Below are positions 33,625 to 41,880 of a stretch of 64,000 bases of DNA, one piece after another. The number at the start of each line of letters is the position of its first letter. Within the stretch, counting starts at the first letter, position 1. Where the stretch lies: assembly GCA_015065325.1 (NCBI GenBank), contig SVQO01000006.1, positions 1-64,000 on the forward strand, written 5' to 3'. The position numbers and the translations under genes were made by a program. The notes beneath the pieces were generated by a model. The model worked only from the letters and a program-made list of their open reading frames with translations. It searched no databases and was not told the origin of the DNA. This DNA comes from Oscillospiraceae bacterium. GTDB taxonomy: Bacteria; Bacillota; Clostridia; Oscillospirales; SIG627.

Positions 33625-33683
33625 TTACGCCAAATTTACGCCAAACGATATCAGCTTACGGGGGTCTCGTTATTGTCCGTAAG
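33625..33683. repeat. Direct and inverted repeats, possible recombination scar
   Basis: TTACGCCAAA is repeated at 33625-33634 and 33636-33645, and CTTACGG (33655-33661) pairs with CCGTAAG (33677-33683). No gene is seen in 33558-33841. The block separates lysS from an AT-rich foreign-looking gene. Confidence 0.4.
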
Positions 33684-33732
33684 TCTACCGGAGTGAATTT
33701 AGGCAAAATAGGGCGATGTTTTCAAAAAATTC

Positions 33733-33771
33733 AAGCCTTTACCACGGGAGTGGTAAGGGCTTGCTCTTTTT
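33733..33771 (+). terminator. Terminator before the FRG gene
   Basis: AAGCCTTTACCAC pairs with GTGGTAAGGGCTT with one mismatch, followed by GCTCTTTTTT. Confidence 0.7.
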
Positions 33772-33780
33772 TGGAGGACA

Positions 33781-33809
33781 TTGAATTTTTGATAATGATA
33801 TGGTATAAT
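33781..33809 (+). promoter_or_regulatory. Promoter of the FRG-domain gene
   Basis: TTGAAT (33781-33786) and TATAAT (33804-33809) are 17 bp apart, 32 bp before the start codon. Confidence 0.7.
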
Positions 33810-33841
33810 TAAGTGATTCATATGGATTTCGGAGGATAAAA

Positions 33842-34873
33842 ATGAATTCCCTTGTAGAGAATATAATCGATAAGGATAAAAGCGGAATATCGGTACAGGA
33901 AGTTGATGAAAACGGACTTACTATTTGTAGCGTTGATTCCTTTCTTGCATTTGATTATCTTATTTCTCAATTGAATAAACATTGCTATGAATATGATTGC
34001 ACTTGGAATCGGTATTACCGAGGAGTTACAAACGCGAACTATGATCTTATATGCAGTCTCTGTGTAAATAATTTACAAGATGATGAGTCTACTATAATTA
34101 ATCGCTTATATTCACAGGCTCCAGAACGTTTTTCGGGGTGTAAATCGGAATTTGAAATGATTGCTCTTATGCAACACTATGGCTTACCCACGCGCCTTTT
34201 GGATTTCACGAGAAACCCGTTGGTCGCTCTTTGGTTTGCTTGTCAAAGCACTGAGAATACAGATGTAGATGGAGCAGTATATCTAGCCTTATCAAATAAG
34301 TTTGCACCCAAAAAATATATTGAGCTAATTTTTAAAATAGCTCTTGCTGACGAATTTGACGGTGCGTTGGGGATAGACAGAATTTTCAATGCTGATGAGC
34401 TAGAATCATACATATTGTCAAAATCATTATTATATCAAGAAATGTTGTTTATTGAAACCCCGGTTATTGACCCTCGAGAAAGAAATCAACAAGCAGTTTT
34501 TTTGGTTGGAACAAATGATATTTGCATTTATGATATTAATGATTATAATTCTAAAAAAATAATTACACAGGACAACTTGTTTGATGCATTAGCAGTAATT
34601 TCGAAAAAGGAAATAGGCAAGCGTGTATCAATAGATAAAATGTCATGCTATAATAAAGAAAAGGATTCTCCACATATTGTAAAGATATTGATACCAAAAG
34701 AAATAAAAGAAAGCTGTATTGTCGAGCTAAAGAATAGAGGAATTGATGAATCATACATATATCCTACATTGGAAAACTACTGCAAAATAATTAAGGATCA
34801 GACTAAAGCGGTTTCTGCCAAGCGAACAGAATATTGCAATTTAATCAAAGAGGCATTTTCTGAAAAAGAATAA
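33842..34873 (+). CDS. FRG domain-containing protein
   Basis: A 343-aa soluble protein. The FRG domain covers about residues 40-220, with the eponymous YYRGVTN (about 59-65), a helical MIALMQHYGLPTRLLDFTRN (about 108-127) and ALWFACQS. The remaining C-terminal third is lysine- and glutamate-rich with no known motif. FRG proteins occur in genomic islands and phage-defence neighbourhoods, but their biochemical role is unsettled. The gene is notably AT-rich against lysS, has its own promoter and terminator, and lies beside an XRE regulator and a SLOG protein, which suggests transfer. Confidence 0.8.
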   Translation: MNSLVENIIDKDKSGISVQEVDENGLTICSVDSFLAFDYLISQLNKHCYEYDCTWNRYYRGVTNANYDLICSLCVNNLQDDESTIINRLYSQAPERFSGCKSEFEMIALMQHYGLPTRLLDFTRNPLVALWFACQSTENTDVDGAVYLALSNKFAPKKYIELIFKIALADEFDGALGIDRIFNADELESYILSKSLLYQEMLFIETPVIDPRERNQQAVFLVGTNDICIYDINDYNSKKIITQDNLFDALAVISKKEIGKRVSIDKMSCYNKEKDSPHIVKILIPKEIKESCIVELKNRGIDESYIYPTLENYCKIIKDQTKAVSAKRTEYCNLIKEAFSEKE

Positions 34874-34895
34874 TATCCAATTTGTTTAAGAATAA

Positions 34896-34930
34896 AAAAC
34901 TCTCTGCCAAGTGTTCAGCAGAGAGTTTTT
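34896..34930. terminator. Bidirectional terminator between the FRG and XRE genes
   Basis: AAAACTCTCTGC pairs with GCAGAGAGTTTT around a 10-nt loop; the two genes converge here. Confidence 0.9.
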
Positions 34931-34943
34931 GTTATAATGTCGA

Positions 34944-35174
34944 TCAGTCTTCTTCTAACAACTTAGAAGGGGATATTTTTAATACCTGTGCAATTTTAAA
35001 CAAGGTCTCAAGCGAGACGCCACGAACGGTACCGGTGCCTTCAACCTGACCAACAAAGCTTACGCTTTTGCCGATAAGCTCAGCAAAGTATTCTTGCGTA
35101 AAACCTGCTTTTCTTCTGTAATATGCAATCTTCAATCCGAGAGTTATATACTTATCCGGAAATTCTGTCTTCAT
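34944..35174 (-). CDS. Small XRE-family DNA-binding protein
   Basis: A 76-aa protein consisting almost entirely of a Cro/C1 helix-turn-helix: FTQEYFAELIGKSVSFVGQVE at about 25-45 carries the two DNA-binding helices. No sensor domain is present. It is divergent from the SLOG gene (about 140 bp between starts) and convergent with the FRG gene. It probably regulates one or both, or itself. Confidence 0.8.
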   Translation of the reverse strand: MKTEFPDKYITLGLKIAYYRRKAGFTQEYFAELIGKSVSFVGQVEGTGTVRGVSLETLFKIAQVLKISPSKLLEED

Positions 35175-35252
35175 TTTGTCGCCCCTTTTCCTTTATACAT
35201 ATATTTTACCGAAAAAAGGAGTAAATTATTATAAGACGAAACTGCAGATATA

Positions 35253-35281
35253 TTTACTTTAAGTGAAAGATAGTTTATAAT
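35253..35281 (+). promoter_or_regulatory. Promoter of the SLOG gene
   Basis: TTTACT (35253-35258) and TATAAT (35276-35281) are 17 bp apart. The region also lies upstream of the divergent XRE gene. Confidence 0.6.
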
Positions 35282-35314
35282 AAGTAAAAAATCATTTACT
35301 CTGGAGAATTATAT

Positions 35315-35782
35315 ATGCATGCTAATACCTGCTGCTTTTTTGGTCACAGAACCATAAACGAAACCGACGAACTGAGGGCGAAAATAGCCGAAGCCGTCGA
35401 AAAACTGATTATTGACGAAAAAGTGGACACCTTTTTGTTCGGCAGTAAATCGGAGTTTGACCGCCTGTGCCTCAAGCTCGTGACCAAATTAAAAGAAAAA
35501 CACCCACACGTAAAACGAATCTACGTGCGGGCAGAATTCCCATTCATCAATGATGACTACCTGACCTATCTGCTAAAATCCTACGAAGAAACCTATTACC
35601 CGGAAAGGCTCCACGGCTCAGGCCGCGCCGCCTACGTCGAGCGCAACTATGAAATGATAAGAAGCAGTAAATACTGCATCGTCTACTACGATGAATCACG
35701 CGCTCCCACCACCCGCAAAAGCGGCACCAAAATCGCCCTCGACTACGCCATTAAAAAGGGTAGAGAAGTCATACGAATTTGA
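35315..35782 (+). CDS. SLOG-superfamily protein (DUF1273-like)
   Basis: A 155-aa Rossmann-like protein. Features are CCFFGHRTI at residues 6-14, a strand and loop TFLFGSKSEFDRL near 39-51, and SKYCIVYYDESRAPTTRKSGT near 115-135. SLOG folds bind nucleotides or nucleotide-derived signals such as ADP-ribose or cyclic nucleotides and recur in defence and conflict systems; stand-alone ones are also common in gut Bacillota, so a direct defence role is not shown. The nearest neighbours are the XRE and FRG genes. Confidence 0.7.
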   Translation: MHANTCCFFGHRTINETDELRAKIAEAVEKLIIDEKVDTFLFGSKSEFDRLCLKLVTKLKEKHPHVKRIYVRAEFPFINDDYLTYLLKSYEETYYPERLHGSGRAAYVERNYEMIRSSKYCIVYYDESRAPTTRKSGTKIALDYAIKKGREVIRI

Positions 35783-35811
35783 TTGAAAAGTTTGAAAAAA
35801 AGTAGTATAAT
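35783..35811 (+). promoter_or_regulatory. Promoter of the flavin reductase/RibD-C pair
   Basis: TTGAAA (35783-35788) and TATAAT (35806-35811) are 17 bp apart, starting at the stop codon of the SLOG gene. Confidence 0.65.
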
Positions 35812-35847
35812 GGCAGTGAAGAAAAAACGAATGCGAGGTATAGTATT

Positions 35848-36405
35848 ATGCGTAAAAACTTTGGGGCGAAGACGTGGGCGTATCCGATGCCCGTATTTAT
35901 CGTTGCCGCTTATGATCGGGACGGCGTGGCTTGCTGTATGAATGCGGCATGGGGCGGAATTTATGATACCGATCAGATCATGGTCTGTCTTGCCGACGAT
36001 CACAAAACCACGAAAAATATCATTGAAAGCGGTGCTTTTACCGTCAGCATCGCCGATGCCAAGCACGTAAATGAGGCAGACTACGTGGGGATTGTTTCCG
36101 GGAATCAAGTTCCCGACAAAATGGCAAAAGCCGGCTTAACGGAGGAGTGCTCCGCGTTTGTGAATGCGCCGATCATTAAAGAGTTTCCCATGGCGATCGA
36201 GTGCAAGCTTCTCAAATTCAACGAGGACGGCATCTGTATCGGCCGGATCGTAAACGTCAGCGCTGACGAGTCGGTGGTAGGAGAGGACGGTCTGATCGAT
36301 CCCGAAAAGCTCGGAGCCATTACCTACGATCCGGTGCATCATACCTATATCAAACTGGGAGAAAAGGTAGGGAACGCCTTCTCCGACGGAAAGAAGCTGA
36401 AGTGA
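35848..36405 (+). CDS. Flavin reductase-like FMN-binding protein
   Basis: A 185-aa protein of the split-barrel flavin reductase family (flavoredoxin type). The segment PMPVFIVAAYDRDGVACCMNAAWGG (residues 13-37) contains the FMN-phosphate-binding pattern, and HKTTKNIIESGAFTVSIA (about 52-69) is characteristic. It would bind FMN and pass electrons to or from a partner. The stop overlaps the next gene's ATG (TGATG), so it is coupled to the RibD-C reductase. Confidence 0.82.
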   Translation: MRKNFGAKTWAYPMPVFIVAAYDRDGVACCMNAAWGGIYDTDQIMVCLADDHKTTKNIIESGAFTVSIADAKHVNEADYVGIVSGNQVPDKMAKAGLTEECSAFVNAPIIKEFPMAIECKLLKFNEDGICIGRIVNVSADESVVGEDGLIDPEKLGAITYDPVHHTYIKLGEKVGNAFSDGKKLK

Positions 36406-37115
36406 TGAGGCCCTATATCATTTGTCATATGGTGACCTCGATTGACGGTAAGGTTACGGGTGATTTCCTGTTTGAAAACGACTGTGCGCAGGCTACCGAG
36501 ATCTACTACCGAATCAATCGGGAAAAGAAGGCGGACGGATTTATCTGCGGCCGCGTGACGATGGAGGAGAGCTTTACCGAGGCGTGGTATCCCGATCTTC
36601 GCGGATTGAAGCCGATACAAGAAGATCTTTCCGATAAGAAGGATTTTGTTCCCGACGACCTTAGCGGCTTTTATGCCATCGCCTTTGATACCAACGGGAA
36701 ACTGGGCTGGAAATTCAACAGGATCGTCGATCCCGACGGTGACCCAGGCTATGACGGAGCACGGATCGTTGAGGTTCTGTCCGAGGACGTTGACGGACGA
36801 TTTCTCGCGTATCTTGAGAAGTTGGAGATTTCTTATATTTTTGCCGGCAAAAAGAAGATCGACGTAGCTCTTGCTCTTTTGAAGCTGAAAAGGATCTTCG
36901 GGTGCGAAACCCTACTTTTGGAGGGTGGAAGCGTTATTAACGGCGCCTTTGAACGAGCTGTAGCGGTAGATGAACTCAGCATTGTGGTAGCTCCCGTGAT
37001 TGCAGGGAAAGATGCCAAGCCTCTTTTTACGGATGCGACTCTTGCAAGCTTTGTACTTGCTGAATGTAAGGACGAAAACGGAGTTCTCATTTTGAATTAT
37101 AAAAGAAAACGGTAA
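36405..37115 (+). CDS. RibD C-terminal domain-like (dihydrofolate reductase-fold) reductase
   Basis: A 236-aa NADPH-dependent reductase of the RibD-C/DHFR fold: PYIICHMVTSIDGKV (residues 3-17) is the family's opening, CGRVTMEESF (about 49-58) lies at the nucleotide site, and LLLEGGSVINGAF (about 169-181) is the glycine motif. It lacks the deaminase half of RibD, so it need not act in riboflavin synthesis. The ATG at 36405 overlaps the upstream stop by one base; GTG 36402 is possible but less likely. Confidence 0.8.
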   Translation: MRPYIICHMVTSIDGKVTGDFLFENDCAQATEIYYRINREKKADGFICGRVTMEESFTEAWYPDLRGLKPIQEDLSDKKDFVPDDLSGFYAIAFDTNGKLGWKFNRIVDPDGDPGYDGARIVEVLSEDVDGRFLAYLEKLEISYIFAGKKKIDVALALLKLKRIFGCETLLLEGGSVINGAFERAVAVDELSIVVAPVIAGKDAKPLFTDATLASFVLAECKDENGVLILNYKRKR

Positions 37116-37140
37116 AGAAATAGAAGCAACAGTAAGTTGC

Positions 37141-37169
37141 TTGTATTTTTTCCGTAGATGCACTAAAAT
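37141..37169 (+). promoter_or_regulatory. Promoter of the zinc-ribbon XRE gene
   Basis: TTGTAT (37141-37146) and TAAAAT (37164-37169) are 17 bp apart. Confidence 0.55.
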
Positions 37170-37199
37170 TGAGCGTAGGTAAGAAAGGCGGTACAGAAT

Positions 37200-37964
37200 A
37201 TGGAAACCAAAGATATTATTCGCGATCTCAGAACAAAAAGCGGGCTCTCTCAGGAGGAGCTTGCCGATAAGGTATTTGTTACCCGCCAGGCAGTCAGCCG
37301 TTGGGAAAACGGTGATACGATTCCGAACACTGAAACGCTCAAGCTTCTTTCAAAGCTTTTTGACGTATCCATCAATACGCTCCTGGGTTCACCGAGACAG
37401 CTCATCTGTCAATGCTGCGGTATGCCGCTTGAAGATAGCAATATCAGCCGTGAAAAAAACGGCTTTTTCAACGAGGAATATTGTAAGTGGTGCTATGCCG
37501 ACGGGGAGTATCTGTATCACGATATGGACGATCTGATCGAGGTGTGCGTGAAAAACATTGCAAGCGAAGCCTTTCCCTCAGATCAAGCTCGGGCGTATTT
37601 AAAAGAAATGCTTCCGAAGCTTGACTATTGGAAAAAGTATAAAAATCTTGACGATGGCGGAAAGTTTGAGGAATTCAAGTGTAAACTGATCGGCGAGATC
37701 AACGCCCTCGGTGTGGAAGGAATGCCGAGGGTCGAAAAGCTCAACGCGCTCGTGGGCGGCTACGTCAATCTTGAATACCGCCTCCCCAACGGGAATACCG
37801 TCAAATTCCTTGACGATAACGCCACTTATCTTGGCAATCAGCTTGAATGCGAATTCGGAACAGACCGTTGCTTCGGCGTAGTCGCCAATATGGATTTTAT
37901 TCTCATTTGCACCTACGAAGAAAACGGCGAAAATCCCGAGCTTGTACTCTATAAAAGAAGATAA
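37200..37964 (+). CDS. XRE regulator with zinc-ribbon and unknown C-terminal domain
   Basis: A 254-aa protein. Residues 5-60 are a Cro/C1 helix-turn-helix (LSQEELADKVFVTRQAVSRW). Residues 70-110 carry a zinc-ribbon-like CQCCGMPL and CKWCYADG. A third region (about 150-254) contains a helical part and a YVNLEYRLPNG beta-rich end that I do not recognise. The first two parts follow a common clostridial architecture; the end may sense a ligand. AGGCGG lies upstream of the ATG. Confidence 0.75.
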   Translation: METKDIIRDLRTKSGLSQEELADKVFVTRQAVSRWENGDTIPNTETLKLLSKLFDVSINTLLGSPRQLICQCCGMPLEDSNISREKNGFFNEEYCKWCYADGEYLYHDMDDLIEVCVKNIASEAFPSDQARAYLKEMLPKLDYWKKYKNLDDGGKFEEFKCKLIGEINALGVEGMPRVEKLNALVGGYVNLEYRLPNGNTVKFLDDNATYLGNQLECEFGTDRCFGVVANMDFILICTYEENGENPELVLYKRR

Positions 37965-37972
37965 AAAAACGA

Positions 37973-38000
37973 CCGCTGAGTTGTTGGCTCAGCGGCGTTT
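37973..38000. terminator. Bidirectional terminator
   Basis: CCGCTGAG pairs with CTCAGCGG around TTGTTGG, followed by CGTTTT; the GNAT gene converges on it. Confidence 0.85.
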
Positions 38001-38005
38001 TACGT

Positions 38006-38659
38006 TTAGCGAATTACCGAAGAATGACTGTAAATGTAGAATTCCTCTTGACTGGGCATCCACTTCTTTTCCTTGGAAGGAAAGGTGGCGTCGAAGGCTT
38101 CCACTGCGGCGGTATCCTCGCAGCAGTCTGCGGCAGTACTTGGAATATACATCCACTTTTTTCCGTCCAGAGCATCGGGAACCAGCTCGCATACGAGAAG
38201 GGCGGTGGGGAAGTTGCCATCTGCAACAAAACTCACGTTCTTCTTTTTGCAGCTCACAAAGCCACGGCTGACGTAGTTGCCCGGATTGCCGAAATTGATG
38301 TTTACGTCATAACCCATCTTACGTGCAGCTTCAAAGGAATGCTCAATCAGCATTTTGCCGAGTTTCTGCCTTTGATATTCGGGAGCAACGCAAAGGGGAC
38401 CGAAGGAAAGGATTTCCTTACGGTTTCCGTCCTCATCCTCGAGCCACGCCTTCGTGTACATAATGTTGCCGATGATCTCGCCATCCTTTTCAAGCACAAA
38501 GGCAAGCTCGGGTATGAAATCGGGATGATTTCGCATCATGTGCACGAAGTAGTGCTCGTCCGCACCGGGCTTGTAGACGTTCCAAAACGCCTCACGGGTC
38601 AGTTCTTCTACTGCTCTAAAGTCTCTTTCGGTTTCTAAACGTATCGTCATATTTTCCAT
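38006..38659 (-). CDS. GNAT-family N-acetyltransferase
   Basis: A 217-aa acetyltransferase. The acetyl-CoA-binding loop is VAPEYQRQKLGKMLI (about residues 92-106), preceded by the strand KEILSFGPLC. An extended C-terminal half (about 145-217) exceeds the minimal fold and may set substrate specificity. Substrate unknown. AAAGGA lies eight bases before the ATG at 38659. The mRNA has a leader of about 140 nt with several hairpins and perhaps a micropeptide just upstream. Confidence 0.85.
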   Translation of the reverse strand: MENMTIRLETERDFRAVEELTREAFWNVYKPGADEHYFVHMMRNHPDFIPELAFVLEKDGEIIGNIMYTKAWLEDEDGNRKEILSFGPLCVAPEYQRQKLGKMLIEHSFEAARKMGYDVNINFGNPGNYVSRGFVSCKKKNVSFVADGNFPTALLVCELVPDALDGKKWMYIPSTAADCCEDTAAVEAFDATFPSKEKKWMPSQEEFYIYSHSSVIR

Positions 38660-38661
38660 TT

Positions 38662-38721
38662 TTAAATCCTTTCATAAATCGTGACGCCAAAATACGAGAG
38701 GATCGCGAGAATGATTTGCAA
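38662..38721 (-). CDS. Possible leader micropeptide upstream of the GNAT gene
   Basis: In frame from 38721 the RNA reads (L/M)QIILAILSYFGVTIYERI and stops two bases before the GNAT ATG. The peptide is strongly hydrophobic and GGGAGG (complement of 38723-38728) precedes it, but no standard start codon is well placed: TTG at 38721 is too close to the Shine-Dalgarno and the next codons are ATC and ATT. It could be a real leader peptide with an unusual start, a decayed one, or chance. Confidence 0.3.
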   Translation of the reverse strand: MQIILAILSYFGVTIYERI

Positions 38722-38808
38722 ACCTCCCGTTTACAGAACAATCTCCGAGAATTTGGTGTTTTTCAAAAAGCACTCTCCAAAATTTTATTCGGCTTTCGCC
38801 GTATTTTG

Positions 38809-38837
38809 ATTGTATCACAAATAATGAGGCGTTTCAA
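38809..38837 (-). promoter_or_regulatory. Promoter of the GNAT gene, giving a long leader
   Basis: Minus-strand TTGAAA (38837-38832) and TACAAT (38814-38809) are 17 bp apart. Transcription from here gives a leader of about 140 nt. The rest of 38660-38975 holds only this leader and the start region of the flavodoxin-like gene. Confidence 0.7.
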
Positions 38838-38975
38838 GATGCAATATCTAAATGAGATAAACTCGATCGGTTCAAACAATTTTTTTATAAAAAAATAAAA
38901 AAAAGAATTTTCTTTTGCGCCACGTTGTGTTATAATTCTCTTGTAATATGGAAATGAAAGAAAAGGGAAAAGTCG

Positions 38976-39470
38976 ATGAAAGCAATCGTATTCACTTCAA
39001 AAAACGGGCATACTGCCGAATATGCAAGGATTTTGGGAGAGAAAACCGATCTTCCCGTATACTCTCTCGAGGAAGCGGGAAAGCAAGTGGAAAAAGGGGC
39101 GGAGATCATTTATCTGGGCTGGTTGTTCGCATCTTCCGTAAAGGGATATAAGAAAGCCGCCAAGCGGTACAGGATCGCCGCGGTTTGCGCAGTGGGTCTT
39201 TGCGACACGGGAACGGCGCTGGATCAGGTTCGAAAAGCAAACGGGATTCCCGATGCCTTGCCCTTGTTTACGATGCAGGGTGGAATGGACAAAGCGAGCC
39301 TTCGCGGGATCAATAAATGGATGATCGGGATGCTGATCAAGGGTATGGAAGGAAAGCAGAACAAAACCGAGGAGGATCAGCGTATGCTTTACCTTTTGAA
39401 AAACGATAGGAACTACGTTTGTGAAGAAAATACGGCAGATTTCATGAAGTGGTATGCAAGTATAGCTTGA
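38976..39470 (+). CDS. Flavodoxin-like domain protein
   Basis: A 164-aa protein that opens with AIVFTSKNGHTAEYA (residues 3-17), the FMN-phosphate loop of flavodoxin-like proteins in a divergent form. The middle (GLCDTGTALDQVRK) and the C-terminal helix-rich part fit a flavodoxin-domain family common in Clostridia. A -10 box TATAAT lies at 38931-38936 without a clear -35. Redox partner unknown. Confidence 0.7.
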   Translation: MKAIVFTSKNGHTAEYARILGEKTDLPVYSLEEAGKQVEKGAEIIYLGWLFASSVKGYKKAAKRYRIAAVCAVGLCDTGTALDQVRKANGIPDALPLFTMQGGMDKASLRGINKWMIGMLIKGMEGKQNKTEEDQRMLYLLKNDRNYVCEENTADFMKWYASIA

Positions 39471-39503
39471 TTGAAACGGATAGAAAAGAAAGAGGAAAAT
39501 ACA

Positions 39504-40181
39504 ATGAAAAAAATCAGTAGTGTGATCTGGGGAGTTTTGTTGATCGGTGCAGGTGTGATATTTGCTTTGAACGCCTTTGAAATCACGGATGTCAACCTGT
39601 TTTTTGACGGCTGGTGGACCTTGTTTATCATCATCCCCGGCGTTACCGGACTTTTTACGGAGCGGGAAAAAACGGGAAATATCATCTGTATATTGATCGG
39701 TGTGTTCTTACTGCTTTGCAGTCAGGAGGTCATGAGCTTTTCTATGCTGTGGAAACTCCTTGTTCCCGCCGTGATCGTGATCGTGGGATTGAAGCTTGTT
39801 TTCACGGGGATCTTCGGAAACAAGGCAAACGAAATTATGGCGAATATCAAGGAAAAGGGCGGCAAGCCCAAGTCGGGGTGTGCGGTTTTTTCCGGTTGTA
39901 AAATGAATTACAATAACGAAGTATTTGACGGTGCAGAGCTTACGGCGGTATTTGGCGGGGTGGATCTGGATCTGCGCAACGCGGTGATCAACGAAGACTG
40001 TGCCATTCAGGCGACTGCCGTATTCGGCGGGGTCGACATTCTCGTTTCCGACCGTGTAAACGTAAAGGTGACTTCCAACTCTGTTTTCGGCGGAGTTGAC
40101 AACAAAACCTCTGCCCGCAACGGTGCTCCCACGCTCTACGTGAATGCGGTTGCCATGTTCGGAGGCGTTGAGATCAAATGA
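39504..40181 (+). CDS. LiaF-like membrane protein (cell-wall-stress response type)
   Basis: A 225-aa protein: three to four short membrane segments in the first 105 residues (DUF5668/LiaI-LiaF type), followed by a beta-helical domain with three AVFGGVD-like repeats (near 148-220), the signature of the LiaF C-terminal domain. LiaF proteins damp LiaRS signalling in response to envelope antibiotics, but no histidine kinase or response regulator gene is near. The ATG at 39504 with AGAGGA is preferred to TTG 39471. Its stop overlaps the next start (ATGA). Confidence 0.75.
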   Translation: MKKISSVIWGVLLIGAGVIFALNAFEITDVNLFFDGWWTLFIIIPGVTGLFTEREKTGNIICILIGVFLLLCSQEVMSFSMLWKLLVPAVIVIVGLKLVFTGIFGNKANEIMANIKEKGGKPKSGCAVFSGCKMNYNNEVFDGAELTAVFGGVDLDLRNAVINEDCAIQATAVFGGVDILVSDRVNVKVTSNSVFGGVDNKTSARNGAPTLYVNAVAMFGGVEIK

Positions 40182-40981
40182 CCGCTTTTCAAAAGGTAGT
40201 AAAATATTTGGCAATGGCGTTTGCCTGCTTTCTTGCGATTACCATTATCGGAAGCATCCTTGGCGTCATCGGTTTCTTTTTTGATGATTCCGTGGCGAAG
40301 AACGTGAAAACCTACGAGATTTCTTCTCAGATCAAGAGTCTGAAAATCGAGATCGGTGCGGCGGACTTTACCGTGAAGCAAGGAGAAAAATTCTCCGTTG
40401 AAAGCAATTTGAAGCATTTGACCGTTGACGATGAAAACGGTGTTTTAACCATCAAGGAAAAGAGAAAGATCGGTATTTCTGCCAAGTCCGCCGTGTTGAC
40501 TCTTTATATTCCCGAAGAGACCGTTCTTGAGAATGCAGAGATTTTAACGGGCGCCGGACAGCTTACGGTCAAGAGCCTGGTTGCCGATACGGTGAATTTT
40601 GAATTCGGTGCCGGTGAGGTGGTCATCGAAAAACTGATCGCAAAAAGCAAAGCAAATCTTGTGGGTGGTGCGGGGGAGGTAACGATCTCCGACGGCGCAC
40701 TTCATAATCTGAAGCTGGATATGGGTGTGGGACAGTTGAATTTTACTTCCGCGCTTACCGGAAAATGTGAGCTGAACCTGGGTGTGGGTGAAGCAAATAT
40801 CACCTTGCTCGGCAAAAAGGACGATTATAAGCTGGATCTGGAAAAAGGTGTCGGAAGCATGCGCGTTGACGGCACGAACGTATCCTCCGCGAAGGGCTTC
40901 GGAAACGGTAAAAACAAAGTCAGTGTCAGCGGAGGCGTAGGCGATACTTCATTGAATTTCAAGGAGTCTGACGGAAAATGA
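40178..40981 (+). CDS. DUF4097-type beta-repeat membrane protein
   Basis: A 267-aa protein with one membrane helix (about 8-33) followed by an extracytoplasmic right-handed beta-helix-like domain of short glycine-rich repeats (GAGQLTVKSL, GAGEVVIEKL, GVGQLNFTSA, GVGEANITLL). This is the DUF4097/adhesin-like fold related to the LiaF C-terminus. Coupled to the genes before and after by 4-nt overlaps. Confidence 0.72.
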   Translation: MTAFQKVVKYLAMAFACFLAITIIGSILGVIGFFFDDSVAKNVKTYEISSQIKSLKIEIGAADFTVKQGEKFSVESNLKHLTVDDENGVLTIKEKRKIGISAKSAVLTLYIPEETVLENAEILTGAGQLTVKSLVADTVNFEFGAGEVVIEKLIAKSKANLVGGAGEVTISDGALHNLKLDMGVGQLNFTSALTGKCELNLGVGEANITLLGKKDDYKLDLEKGVGSMRVDGTNVSSAKGFGNGKNKVSVSGGVGDTSLNFKESDGK

Positions 40982-41877
40982 TTCTGGAACTGAAAAATAT
41001 AGAAAAATGTTTCGGTGAGAAAAAGGTTCTTACCGGTGTTTCCTTTAAGGCTGAGGGCGGTAAAGCCTTCGGACTTTTGGGAAGAAACGGTGCCGGAAAA
41101 ACCACTTCCATCCGTATTTTGATGGATGTATTTCCCGCTGACGGCGGGGAAGTTTTGATTGATGGCAAGCCCATCGATTATGACAAGATCGGGATCGGCT
41201 ATCTGCCCGAGGAGCGCGGACTTTATCCCAAAAAGGTGATCGCCGAGCAGCTTGCCTACTTTGCCGAGCTGAAAGGTATGACCCCAAAGGAGGCGGTGAA
41301 GGCAATCGATTATTGGCTGCAGCGGCTCGGGATGACCGAGTATCGCAATAAGCGGCTGGATACGCTTTCCAAAGGAAATCAGCAGAAGATCCAGCTGATC
41401 ACCGCCCTTGCCCACGATCCCGATATCATTATTCTTGATGAGCCTTTTTCGGGTCTTGACCCCGTTAATGCAATGCTCTTAAAGGACGTGGTAAGGGAGC
41501 AGATCGGAAAGGGGAAGATCGTTCTTTTTTCCAGTCACCAGATGAGCTATATCGAGGAATTTTGCGACAGCATTGCGATATTGAACAAGGGCGTTGTGGC
41601 TCTTCACGGCGATCTTCGTGAGATCAAACGCAACTACCCCCGAAACCGCTTGTTGATCCGCTCTGAGGACTCTCAGTCGATCCTTGCTGATTTCGGATCC
41701 TCCTGTTCGCTGACGGATAACGGAGATTTGGTGCTGCGCCTTGGCGATCCCTCGGAAAAGAAGGCGGTAATGACTCGCCTCGTAGAGCATTATGAAATTG
41801 ATGAGGTGAAGGTTTTCGAGCCCTCTCTGAACGATATTTTCGTAGAATATGCAGGGGATGCGGAAAAGGAGGGTTAA
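40978..41877 (+). CDS. ABC transporter ATP-binding protein
   Basis: A 299-aa ATPase of the NatA/DrrA type. Walker A GRNGAGKTTS (about 38-47), signature LSKGNQQKIQLITAL (about 132-146) and Walker B DIIILDEPFSGLDP (about 151-164) are present, with a C-terminal extension of about 80 residues typical of the class. It is coupled by ATGA overlap to the DUF4097 gene and followed by its permease. Confidence 0.92.
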   Translation: MILELKNIEKCFGEKKVLTGVSFKAEGGKAFGLLGRNGAGKTTSIRILMDVFPADGGEVLIDGKPIDYDKIGIGYLPEERGLYPKKVIAEQLAYFAELKGMTPKEAVKAIDYWLQRLGMTEYRNKRLDTLSKGNQQKIQLITALAHDPDIIILDEPFSGLDPVNAMLLKDVVREQIGKGKIVLFSSHQMSYIEEFCDSIAILNKGVVALHGDLREIKRNYPRNRLLIRSEDSQSILADFGSSCSLTDNGDLVLRLGDPSEKKAVMTRLVEHYEIDEVKVFEPSLNDIFVEYAGDAEKEG

Positions 41878-41880
41878 AGA

